From positions 62,001 through 126,000 of the forward strand of contig JAFREE010000048.1 in assembly GCA_019400425.1 (NCBI GenBank): a DNA stretch of 64,000 nt. Direction: 5' to 3'. The position numbers were made by a program, and so were the translations under genes. The notes beneath the pieces were generated by a model, which worked only from the letters and a program-made list of their open reading frames with translations, did not search any database and was not told where the DNA came from. The first letter of the stretch is position 1. Each line of letters starts with the position of its first letter. The DNA comes from Hymenochaete sp. R1. Lineage: Eukaryota; Basidiomycota; Agaricomycetes; Hymenochaetales; Hymenochaetaceae. Shown here piece after piece: positions 23,032 through 34,322 of the stretch.

Positions 23032-24983
23032 GTGGATCTCAAGGATGCAGACCTCGCTCGTATCAGGCATCTAGCATCTAAGGCATATATATCATAACGT
23101 ATCTATACGATACCATACTATCTCCGTTCAGTCTCGACCCTTGACCCATCTCCGAACGCTCATCTCTTCTCCTTCCCCGTTCTCGACTTCTTGCATATAC
23201 CGCTCCCCGCTCCGCTCGGCTGTATCTTACTTATCCTGCTTTTCTTCTCTCTTCCTTTCTTCTTTCTTCGTCCTTTCTTTCTTTCTTTCATTCTTTCGTC
23301 CCAGTCGTCTTCGGCTTGTTTATAGGCTCGTACAGCGTGCGCATGCCGTCCTGTCTTTACTCTCCCGTCTTCCTTTCTTTTCTACTCTTTTCTTCTGTTT
23401 TCCTCTTTCCCTTTTTAGCTTCTTTTAGTTTTGTTTCTTCTTTCGCTTTCCCTCACATCGAACCAACCCACCTCCGCCAATATAGTGATACATAGCGACA
23501 TAGCGTACAATAAGGGCCCCTCTTATAACACATAACACCCCGCCCTCTTTCTTCTTTCTTCTTTCTTCTTACTTCTTACTACACCTGATCCGCTGATCCC
23601 TGTTCCATTTCGTTTCTCATATCTCTCATCGCCTTGTTGACACCACCCCTCCCCCCCCTCTCTTTCTTCTTCTTCTCAACGCCCGTACCACCGCCTGGAT
23701 CGGAAACCTCCCACCCCAACAAAAAAAAAGAAAAACTCGTTTATTGTTCATTCTCGCTCGCCTCGTCCTCATCCTCATTCCGTACGTATAAGAAAAAAAA
23801 TCAGCTTATTCGACTTCGCTTCTTCCTCCTCTACCTTTCCCCTCCACCCACCTTACCTACTTTGTCCAGCTTTCATCGTTGGAAGGTTGGCTGGTTGGTT
23901 GGTTGGTTGGTTGGTACGGCCGTGGGGATTGGTTGAAGTGATGTGCTTTATACATAATGTAATTCTCCCCTGCTCCTCCATCCCCGCCCCTCCCCCCCCT
24001 CGCGGTGTTGCACTACTCCGTTTTTCTTTCCTCTTCTGTTTTGTTTTTCTTTGACTTGTCGTTTCTTTCTTTTTCTTCCTTTACTTTTACGTTTTCGTTC
24101 TCGTTCTCTACCCATCCTCGTTCCCCGGCTTCGCACATGTGCAGGGATATGGGAGGAACTTCTCAATAGCGGGAGCGAGAGCAAGAGAGAAGGGAGGGGG
24201 GGGAAGGGAAGGGTCCGAGTCCTAATATCTGTTCGATAATATTTGTCATTTGATGTGGATGTGGATATGTGATATGTGCCATATAGCGGAATGGAGATAT
24301 TTGGTGGCTGGTCGAGGAGTGATTCGAGTACTAGTACTAGTGTGTTCAAGGTGTGCAGCAGGATGCTAGGACGCAGGAGCAAGAACTAGCCAGATACGAA
24401 ACACGAGATAATAAAGATCTAGAGCTTTGAATAAATTGAATTGTGAATGCAAGGTCACGTGGGGCGCGTTTTCAAGAGCTGACTGAGTCAAATGATCTCT
24501 GCGTCTGCGACTCTGGGTACGCTCGAAGAAAAGGAAAAGGTGGATGTATGTGAACAACAATGCATGAAGTGGCTTCCGGACGAAGTTCTCAATCTTCCAC
24601 CACACATTTGGCGCCTCGCTCAACTCAGGATATTATACATACTTATTACTTATTACTTATATTCTAGTATTCTGCTTCGCAGCGCTTTTCTGGGGATCCA
24701 GGCTTTGTGGACTCGGACTCTTGCATCATAGCGTACTTGATTTCGTTCCCCATCGAAGGATATGTTGACCAGCCGTTGTATGCTATAGAGCACCCTTTGA
24801 CGAATCGGCTCGATTGTTAGATCAACTGAATCCTTGCTTTTATGTTACTGATATTGTGAGCAATACATAAACAAGAGACAAAATGGAAGAAACTAGCTCA
24901 GCATTCCATAGTGGATAGCTAAAACGTTGAAAGTCTCTTCACTCAGGCTCAGGCTGGCAAACATCGTCTGACTCCTTCCAGAT
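23032..24983. other. Intergenic / 3' regions, pyrimidine-rich
   Basis: Two genes meet tail to tail here. The first 900 bases are strongly pyrimidine-rich (TTTCTTTC and TTCTTTC runs at 23260-23300 and 23550-23575) and probably include the long 3' untranslated region of the Sfp1-like gene. A TTGG run lies at 23888-23914. A doubled ACTAGTACTAGT occurs at 24328-24342. No gene is supported. Confidence 0.6.
23888..23914. repeat. (TTGG)n tetramer repeat
   Basis: About six TTGG units, the first interrupted by GC, downstream of the Sfp1-like gene. Confidence 0.85.
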
Positions 24984-26142
24984 TCAGCGTACATTTGTCA
25001 CGCCATAGCCCCTGCTACTACGCACCGCTCCCAAGTTACTAGAAGAAGCCACGTTTGAGCCAGAGCTCGACGCTCGTCCACTTGTCCATTGATTCGTGCT
25101 TCGTCCGCCCGGCGCCGAGGAGTCAAATCTGCCACCAGCCCCTGGCCTTTCGACTCTCTCCCAGTCGTACTCATCCGACTCGAAAGCCCGAGCCCGTTGC
25201 CTCTCCCTTTCGTCATTCCTACCACTACCCCGCGACCCGGGTGCAGTCGCGCGACCTGTGGCGAACCCACCCGCACCACCCAACCCAAGGCCCGCCCAGA
25301 AGCCTGGAGTACTTCTTGCGTTTGAGTCCGGTGCGAATCTGGTTGAGTACGAATTCTTTGGAGAAGGAGGGGGAGGGCGTGCGGAGTAAGGTGGAGGTGG
25401 ATCATGTCGAGGGTTCCTGAAGGAGCTGAAAAACCCGTTCCCTCCGTTACCACCTCCATTATCCCCTCCTCCACCTCCACCTCCGTTACCTCCTTGGCCT
25501 GAGGGTCTGTATTGACGGAACCAGCTTTCAAAGTATGGTTTGAGAAGTTGGTAGAGAATCACGATGAAGATAGCGGCGGTGAGAAACAAGAAAACGTAAT
25601 ATCCAAGGGCGTCATCTAATGCACAACGGAATAGTGAAGTCAGCGGCCGAGATGAGTAAAGAGAAACTACCATTTACTACTCACAGAAAGAATCACTCAG
25701 AGATGTATCAAACTTATCATCGACGTTGATGAGGTGATATTCGAGACCGCACGAGCCTGAAATATCTTATTAGTCGAAGTAGAGTAAATGAAACAAGACA
25801 GACCGGCCTTTCAAAACATATGAATCGCCTGGTTTACTCCACCCCTCGCAGCTCACTTCGACCCTCCCGAATCTCAGTTTCCCTGGTAAATCTGCTTCAC
25901 ACTAAGCGATGCCAGTGTAAGTATGCGGTCCCACGACGACCCGAATGAACTGTGCTCACCGTCCAGTCCACATCGGCGCCTTCTCCGCCAGTGTTTACAC
26001 ATCGAACAGCTTCAGGTTCGAAAAGCCTACACGCTTTCCCGATGCACTTGAGCTGTTCGACCGGTGAGGCCCGACGTGATCTAGTAAGCTCGCCCCGGTA
26101 TAAAGTCAACGTGCGGATGGCTGAGAGCTCGACACGAGACAT
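24984..26142 (-). CDS. SARAF-like store-operated calcium entry regulator
   Basis: SARAF (DUF1183/TMEM66) is an ER single-pass protein that damps store-operated calcium entry in animals; fungal members exist. Exons on the minus strand: 26142-25960, 25901-25808, 25756-25685, 25615-24984 (326 residues). The luminal part shows SRVELSAIRTLTLYRGELT, CIGKACRLFEPEAVRCVN, DVDWTCEADLPGKLRFGRVE, VSCEGWSKPGDSY, then SCGLEYHL. One membrane segment follows (GYYVFLFLTAAIFIVILYQLLKPY), then a Gly/Ser/Pro-rich cytosolic tail ending SSRGYGVTNVR. The frame stays open upstream to 26256 (LVLLAAAGNTAS, signal-peptide-like) but without an ATG, so a short 5' exon is probably missed. The donor after exon 2 appears to be GC (AAAG|GCCGGT), needed to keep frame, and is the least certain splice. 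Confidence 0.82.
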
Positions 26143-26787
26143 ATTGTGTCTGTCTGGCAAACCAAAGGATGTGAACAGAATGCGCACAATCAAGTTTTGA
26201 GTGTTTCCGGAGAGGACTTTGGAAGCGGTGTTTCCTGCAGCCGCCAACAACACCAATGCATGGCTACGTGGAAGTACGTGGTCGACTGATCATTTAGTGG
26301 CCATGCCATGACTCCATGTGTGATTAATCCAATTTAACATACTCACGTGATGACAATTCACTTACTAACAACTAAGTCTAAAGCTATTTCTATCTCTCTG
26401 CCTGTTTTCGGAAAAGGTCAATAATGAGATGGGATCTAAGTGAACACGATATATTTAAGGATTTGTTTTCAACCGTTCTGTTACCTTTCCGCAGCTTCGA
26501 TGAATCATTTTAACCGCGAGAGAAACATTAATACTACCATAGTAGTTCAGTTTCCGCTTGGTGGATCTGAATTGGTCAAGATACAAGTAATTCCATTACA
26601 AAGCATGATGGGAGGAAATAGATATAATTACAAGGTAGAGCCCAAACAACTCCGTCTATTAACATGTCAAGATACAGATTAATGCGCATACACCACGAAC
26701 TCTGAAAGGTAAACTGCTGTGTTAGCTCAAAATGCGACCACACTAATCCTGAGGGACATTTCTACATCCATCCGATTGCTGTGTATC
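26143..26787. other. Intergenic between SARAF-like gene and transcription factor 3' end
   Basis: It should hold the missing 5' exon, promoter and leader of the SARAF-like gene (26143 to about 26350) and the 3' untranslated region of the Zn2Cys6 gene. No other gene is supported. Confidence 0.5.
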
Positions 26788-29700
26788 TCATTGTCCACGA
26801 TGGTTCTCTGGCCCACTGACAGCATGGAGGTACGAGCCCCAATCCTCGATACTGGGGGAGTTGAGATTCGCAACAGGAAAAACCCGAAGCCAAACTCGTG
26901 ATCAGAAACTGTGCCTTTCAAGACAGAGAGATAGAGTAGAGGAAAATAAGAGAGTTGGTGAGGGAAAGGATTGGTACGTATGGAAGGGACGAGACTCACT
27001 CGAAGTTTTGTGGGGCTGACGACCACATCTGCAACGCTTCATTCATTTGCGGCATTTGCTGGTAACCGTCCGCACTCCCTACCATTCTTCCGCCGCCATA
27101 CGGAGCCCTTGCGTTTCCGTTCTTATCCATGTTGGCACCGCCTTCCGGTAAGCCATGAATATACTCCTGGCCCATCATGGGAACGTTGAATAGCTGCGGA
27201 TCTGACTGGAAGAGATCAAAGATATTGAGATTGGGCATAGTCGTGTCCGCCGAGGCCGCCTCGGTAGTCCCCTGTCCAAAAAGCTGATGATGCTGGTGAT
27301 GATGGACCCCCTCAGCCTGCGCCATCGCAGCCTGGCCCTGCATCCATGCAAGATCCATGTTCGACTGCCCTTGCATCCCAGCTATGAGCTCTGGATTAGC
27401 GCGAGCAAGATGTTCAGTGTCATACGGCAGTCCGCTGATACCGGCTGCCTCGGATGAAGACGGTCCTCGAGCATTGAGACTTATATTCCGTCGGCCAGCC
27501 ATTGGTCGTGAAGCATCAGAGGCAGATGATAAATAATGGAGTGAAGGGCTGGAGTCGTTCGAAATGGGACTATCCGACCCGCGTTCTCGTTTGTTGCTAA
27601 GCGGAGGTGATGCTTTGTCAAGAGGGATATCCCCTGCGCAAGCTAGTTCGTTCAGTATGTCCCAGAGGCGGCCGGCTGAGATGAAGCTATCAAAGCGAAG
27701 CAAATGAGCCCAGACAGTGGTTTCAATGCTAAGAAAAAAGTCTTACCGATCCTCGATACTGCGAAGCAAATGCATACACTTATGCACGTCTGACATCTGC
27801 TTACCAGAATCGACAAACGTTCCAGACTTCTTTGCACCCCAGATGTTCAGCAATAATACTATTCCGGCCGTGAATGTTGCGATTTGAATTTGAGGTAAAG
27901 GCAGTGTTCCACGGTGCCTGCATATGTCCCCAACATGACTGCATGAGCGAGCCGCGTTGGTGCATATTGCCAAGGACGGGAAGGTGAGTGGTGAGGGTTT
28001 ACGAGGTGAGGGGATGAACGGTCTGTGGATCAGAATTTGCAGATGATAATATGTAGCATAAAGGGTGGCGGATTGGTTGAAGTGTAGGAGATTTTCCCGA
28101 TGAGGATCCCAGCGTACTACACAAGCGTCAGAACAAGGCGTCTGTAATTACAAAATGTACCCACAATGATCAGGTACAGTGTCTATCCATTTATTCAATG
28201 CTGAGTCTAACTCAGCAACAATATGTTGTTCCCACTGCGGGCCAACAAAGCCAAGAAGAATCTTTGACTTGTTAATAGAATACTGAAATAAAATTGATAT
28301 TAGGAACCGTCGCAAACTTAATCAAAGAAGAACCTACAATAGTCCGAAGGGCGAAAGCGAGAATCTGATTCAGTTTGAGGAAGCTGTTGAAGTATGACAC
28401 AGTGCAAGGAATATTCGGCGGTTGCTTAAACGCTTTCGCCGGATCAGGGTGTTCCCAATACTCATCATCAACTTCTAAAGGAAGATCGAGATCAAAACTA
28501 ACGGCATAAAAAATAAGTATGCTGATCATTGTCGTATGATGTTGATACCTACTCTTCGTCCTGAATAGCACAAGGTCGGCCGAGTGCGGCACTTTGAAAG
28601 CGATCCAGAGCGACAAGCACCCTGAAATATGTTATTTCAGAATATGAAACTCAAGACGAACCAGAAATACTGTCACTCACCAGAATGCTCTCTTCCAGAG
28701 CTCCGATTCGACGCTTAGTGGAGCGTTGTAAACCTTCCGTCTGTGTGCACCAACGTCCTGGGCAAGGCGCAGACCTATCCCAACCATTGTCCATGAGGAC
28801 TGAGGTGAAGATGAATTCTGGAGGAAGATTGTGGACAACTACGACCATCGGACAGCCATTCAGTCACTAGCCGTTATCTCCACACATAACAGTATTGAGA
28901 CGTACTGCATATATCTGCATGTCATATAACCTCGGAGGTCCCATGAATGACTTTCGATGAACCTGAACCTGTTCGAACCATTTCCACCCCGCAGAGTGGC
29001 CTGAGGATCCATCATTAAAGCACCTGGGATCATCTGACCAGCGTGCTCCAAGGGAACACACGAGCATTACGACAGAACCAAAGCCGATGTCATTATGATG
29101 ACGCCGGTCTGCAAGAGCACGTTCGAAGGAAGGACGGTGAAGGAGAGGAAAATAGGGATTGAGGCAAACGAAATAGTAGTCGACAAGAAGAGGGACCAGA
29201 TCGTCTGGAGGGTAATGATACTGTACAATGCGTTCTTCTGCTAAGATCTCCCACTACGCAAAGCGAGAGTCAGTTAATGATTGGGTTAGCTATTTGAACG
29301 ACAATAATGGCAACATACAGGGTGCGGGGACCAAAACTCAGCTCTTCTAGTCGGTGGGATGCTCAGTGTTTGCGGTTGATCTGTCCCAGAATATTCTCGC
29401 TTTAGGTTCAGCGCAGCCTGTACTAGCATAACGCCGCTTGATTTGCCATGAAAACGACGATCGAGTGGTTCAACGGCCAGCCTCTTCAGGCCTTCAGCGA
29501 GGGTCGCCGGTCCGCCGAGCTCATCGTCACTGGGGGCAAGATCGTCCGGGTCCACGTTCGACGCGTCGTTACCGTTCAATACTGATGTTGATCTACTAGC
29601 AATGTTGTGGGAAGGAGACGTCTGGTCATTTGCACGGGAGGGAAACATCTCCGAACCCTTTTTGTCGTTTGCCCAGGTTTCGCGATCAAGATGGGCGCCC

Positions 29701-30263
29701 AGCTCTTGAGTAAAATCGGCATCCGGGCACAGCTACGAAAACGATTGAGTCATCAAGAAGCCGATGCGAAGGCGAGATCTCCTACTCGTTGTAATAGTTT
29801 CTCCATATTCTCGAGTCGATTCTCCAAGCTTTCCACGTAGCTACAACAATTTCAGTCAGACCGCCGTGTATGCGGGAGCTCAATGCTCACCCTTTAGGTG
29901 GTCCCCGTTTCTGGCGAGTCCTTAGCTTGGAGGCATCCCATAATAGTTCGATCATTACTCACTTTGGCTGCCTCGATATACGTACACTCAAAATTATACG
30001 CTGAGCAATTCGAGCATCGATTGTTTGGCATTTGCCCGCCATCACCTAGAATCATGTGTTTAGTCATGTCCAAAACGCAGTCTTTTCACGCATACTCACA
30101 GCGTACTAGTGGGATGCTTAGATTAGCTGCGCAATTTGGTATAGTTCGAAACTAACGACGCACTTTTCTTTCTTCTGCAAACATCACACGCCCGCTGTAT
30201 CCTCCTCTTCTTGTACTCCTGCCCCTGGTCGTTCTCATTGTTATCCTCCTCCGCAGATGACAT
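26788..30263 (-). CDS. Zn2Cys6 transcription factor with Fungal_trans domain
   Basis: An 883-residue fungal-specific regulator in 14 exons: 30263-30164, 30105-30100, 30045-29963, 29910-29891, 29840-29786, 29732-29319, 29253-28906, 28838-28681, 28621-28553, 28497-28338, 28282-28165, 28116-27747, 27686-27000, 26851-26788. The binuclear zinc cluster, residues 26-56, has spacing C-x2-C-x6-C-x9-C-x2-C-x6-C (ACDVCRRKKIRCDGG, then CSNCSAYNFECTY), followed by the linker KRGPPKGYVESLENRLENME. Exon 2 is a 6-nt microexon (TACGCT) that completes Ile, Arg and the third Cys. The middle homology domain reads LVDYYFVCLNPYFPLLHRPS, MVGIGLRLAQDVGAHRRKVY, then ELWKRAFWVLVALDRFQSA. The C-terminus is Gln/His/Met-rich, and the final small exon gives DIEDWGSYLHAV. 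Neighbours give no hint of targets. Confidence 0.93.
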
Positions 30264-31565
30264 TATCGCACCAGCAAGACCAAGTCGAGAGTCTATGAAT
30301 CAGTCGAGAATATGAAATGCAAGCAAAGAGATCGTGAGGGTGAAAAGAGAACGACTGCGGAGTCAACGGAGTATTAAAGTGGCATCTTTTAGACGGCGCG
30401 CAGCAGGGGTCTCCCCCTTAAGAAGAGAAGGACCTTCTCTCCGTCCGTCCGGTACCGTCTCGTTGCTGACAAACCATGTGTCTGTGCCTGTCCGGAAAAG
30501 GAAAGACCGCTTAGTGAATCTGGAAGCCGGAGTCTACGGGTTCACATTTTCAGACACGCGCCACAACCCAGTTGCTGCTCAAACCTCTGAACCAGTGCAC
30601 TCGCGTTTCTTAAACGTCTCTTTTGTATCCTAAGTCTTGGTCTAAATGATCAAAGGAGAAACACGGGCAGTACATTGGTTTATCGGCGGTTACGGCTCCA
30701 GGACTTATACATCATGCTGGGTTGGTACCAACGCCGACAATAGATCGCAATCCGCGCTCGAAACCAGATCAGTCAAAAAGAATCGGTATGAACTCTCCAA
30801 CGAGTGGCGTTAGAATGATTGTGTTCTGTGGACGTCAATACTATCTTTATAGCACTGCTCCCCATTCTCAAGGTTCAAACGTACGGTGTTTCTTTTACTG
30901 GTCTCATTTCGTATCGACCTCGTCTTGACCCACAGTGCCACCTGTGAAGTTGAAGTCATGGTGGCCTTTACATATTACTTGATGAACTGCCAGTAATCGG
31001 GAGAAGTTGTGCTAGTAAGTATCTGGGATTGTCGTAGTTGCTCGCCATTAATCCAGGTGAGTTTTCACTATACTGTTTTTAACTACGTCTGATTATACAG
31101 TAAGTCCAGTACTCTATTCCTATTATCACTCAGGGTCAACACTCCTATATGTGAATTGGAGTAAGTTGTGTCAGAGACTTTGATGTTCTTGGGATATTTG
31201 GCTATTCAGATTTCGTGTATTTTTACACTGTTACCGAACACCACGGACTGAACGGGATCAAAACAGTCAAAGAGTCAAAGACCACCCATATCTGTGGTCC
31301 TTGCGAAATGAAGCCAGTGTGCGTGTGCGTGAGACCGAGGACTTGTCGTAGTTAGTTGAGATGGAAACAGTCAAAAGGGTCTTAAGGAGTCTACAAAGTC
31401 GCTACACTTCCCACAATGTCCGCGCACATATATCAGTCTTTTACATTTGGGGATATGAATGTTTCTAATACAGCATTTCAACTACAGACCACACAAAACA
31501 TACCGCTGTCCATGAACAAATTCCATCCAAGATGTCTACCATAGATTATCTTTCTGGCTTACAAT
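30264..31565. other. Intergenic, no supported gene
   Basis: It holds the promoter of the Zn2Cys6 gene on the left and the 3' region of the aminotransferase on the right. Open frames such as 30334-30633 show no motifs or splice logic. I see no repeats of note. Confidence 0.55.
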
Positions 31566-33526
31566 CTACTGCTTTTCCTTCCGAGCCTTAAGTACTGTTT
31601 CCTTCAGCCTCTTGAGTGCCTCTTCGACAGCGTCCGGCTCACTCAAGCTGAACGATGCGCGCACATACGCCGTCTTCCCTCCTTTTGCGAGGAAACTCGT
31701 CCCGGGCAATGCCAACACCCCATTCTCATACGCCTTATTACGAATGATCTCCTCCGAGTCTTCCTCACCACCAGCATCGCTCACGCCAACGTGAGAGGGA
31801 TCAGAAGGAACGTTCAAAAGGAGTTTGAACCAGAAGAACATTCCCGCCTCGGGAGTCTCCCACTGCGCAAGCCCGTCGAGATGGCGGTGCATCGCCGCCT
31901 CGAACACGTCGCGCTTCGCACGGTAGAATTTAGAGACCATATGTGCGTGTCTCATGAAACCTTCGTATCCGTATGACTCGAAGACGCTGTGAGCGATCAC
32001 CTGCGTTAGGGAGGAGACTTGGAGATTCGCATGGGATGTCTAAAATACATCAGAGAAACGTCAATATGATACAGAAGGAAAAGCTTTGGGAGCTTACGTG
32101 GATATCCATCGCATTGAGAATGGGTACAGGGCCCGAGGCAAATCCTATACGGATTCCAGCGGAAAGAACCTTTGACATACTGTCGAAACGAACGACGCGC
32201 CCCACTTCGGGCTGGGTCGCTTCCAGAGTGAAGTAGGATTGAGGTCGCGGCGCTTTACCATAGTAAAGGTAATAATACGGATCATCTGCAATAAATATCA
32301 GCGTCAGGGTATACTTGCCATTCCCATATGCACGATAAAACGCCTTACCTTCCAAAATGAGGAAGTTATATTTTCTGGAGAGTTCCAGGACTTCAAGCCG
32401 GCGTTCGGTAGTAGCAGTCATTCCAGTCGGATTGCAGCCAAACTGGGAGGAACGTTAGCTTTTGCTTCGACGCATCACTTAGCAAAGATCACTCACAGGA
32501 ACCGTATATAGAAGTTTTGGATAGGGCTTTGAGCTTGGCCAGGCCTCCAAGATAGATCTCAGTGACGACGATTGGATCCCGTGGGCGTCAGTTTCGACGG
32601 CTGCAAATCCGTTTAACCCTTGTTTACAGGTTTAATATCACGACCTTGCACTCACCAATTATATCTGCGTGAAGCTCGTCGCAAAGTGGAAGCACTCCTC
32701 TATGGAAAGGCATTCAGTAAGAAGTTTCTCAGGTTGAAATGTTAAATCAACGCACGAGTAGACTGGTGTTTCGACCAGTATACTATCTCCGACGTTCATG
32801 ATCGAGTTGAAAGCCTAGATAACCAACGACTTCAGAAATGCGCTATTTAGGAATTCTAAGAACTTATCTCACTTTAAAAAGCAGGTCCTGCGACCCAGCG
32901 CCCATGGAAACCCTCCAGGATTGATGCTTTTCTCTCCCATGTGCGAATGTTTGTAAACCTTCAACCCATTCTATTAGAGGTTCCCATCCGGAAGTCGAGC
33001 CGTATTGTAAGCCAGCGGCAAGCCTATCGCCTGTAATTTCCAACTGCGTCGCTTTCGGTCCTTCATCGGTCCCATCGGCGTCAGGTGGGTTACGGACGGT
33101 GATCTGTATGTTTGAGATGGGAAAGGTGGATGGGTTGGGTTTGCCGGCCAGGAGCGAGATGACACCCGGTTTCTTTTCGAGTGGGAAGAGGCCACGGACT
33201 GGAATATACCGTCAAGGACCAGCCTGTACATAACGAACTTCTAAGTACTACGCACTCGAGTTGGGCTTCCTTCTCTTGGATTGCTCTGATAAAAATGGAA
33301 TATAGAACTCGGGTGGTAGGTAGTTCACATTGTCATGCTTCTGAGCCGTCGGTGACTCCTTGTCTTGCACCAAAAGCCCATCGGAATGGTTTATCTGCCA
33401 ATCGAGAATGAAGAAAGATACTGAATCAGCAGTTTGAAAACATACCTTAGTTGAAGAATCTAATACGGACGGCTCTGAGCCGTTGACCGTGGTCACAGTC
33501 GCGGTGATGGAGGAAGATTTTGACAT
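31566..33526 (-). CDS. PLP-dependent aminotransferase, Aro8 / 2-aminoadipate type
   Basis: Fold-type I class I/II aminotransferase, expected to act on aromatic amino acids or 2-aminoadipate/kynurenine. Nine exons: 33526-33446, 33394-33256, 33198-32873, 32814-32756, 32699-32656, 32600-32497, 32442-32349, 32285-32098, 32039-31566, giving 502 residues. Motifs in order: NYLPPEFYIPFLSEQSKRRK, GVISLLAGKPNPSTFPI, LQYGSTSGWEPL, SMGAGSQDLLFKAFN, ETPVYSG, VPFGCNPTGMT, LEDDPYYYLYYG (cofactor Asp), FDSMSKVLSAGIRIGF with the PLP-binding Lys near 321, and C-terminal TAYVRASFSLSEPD with the substrate-carboxylate Arg. It stands head to head with ORC1, about 800 bases apart. The exact substrate cannot be told from sequence alone. 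Confidence 0.93.
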
Positions 33527-34322
33527 GGTTTGGGATCGCCGAGCCCGCGTCAATCACTGGACGGACTTTTGTAAGCTTGCTTTTACATGCAACGCGCATA
33601 TCCACACTCGTGTCTCAGAGCCAGAATGACTCGACTAGACACTTTCCGACTTATCGATCAATCAGAAGGCAAGCAAGTATATGAAAAATCATTCACGCGG
33701 ATTGTTCGAATTAAACGTAATTTCTCTGAGGCATCGATAATGTCACAAGAGAGGGGCTTGCGTCGTCTTTCTGCGTTCTCTTGTGCAGTGCAAGCAAGGC
33801 AGATTCAAGCCGTACCTCTGCCACTTTGTTGAAGTCTTCTCGTCTTGATATATCTCGTGCAGCGTCCTTTCACTAGCATGGAATCAGAGAACTCATTGAA
33901 ATGGGTTGGTTGGAAGTGCACGTTATGCGTATGCTAGGACGGGTGCATATCGAGGAGCACGATACGTAATACGATAGAGAAGAATCGTAACCACCAGACC
34001 TTGATGAAGATTACCAAATAAATAAAGCGTATGTACTTGAATTTGGGAGTAAAGCAGGAATCTCCGGGAATAGAAGAACAGATAATCAACAATGATCAGC
34101 AATGGCGGGTAGAGAGAGCTGTGTCGAAGAGACATATGCAGTCTCCGCGACGATGGTCGAAGTAAAGTGAGAGTGACCCGGTGAGAGGAAGAAATTTAAA
34201 CAGAAGACCAGAAGAGAGGGAGCGAGCGGTAGTCGTGTGTTACTTGTGTGACAGACGCGCTGTCACGAAGTCACTCAGAGACAACGACACGACGCGCCGC
34301 TCCTTCCTGTGTCTCACCATCG
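33527..34322. promoter_or_regulatory. Divergent promoter region, aminotransferase / ORC1
   Basis: Two start codons face away from each other across 796 bases. No recognised binding site stands out, and no MluI-type cell-cycle box (ACGCGT) was noticed next to ORC1. No additional gene is supported. Confidence 0.45.

Noticed and set aside
29926..29962. 37-nt intron (acceptor CCAAG) in the Zn2Cys6 gene
   Set aside because: The acceptor CGCCAG fifteen bases on gives a 52-nt intron and the family sequence EAAKKRGPPKGYVE without an insertion.
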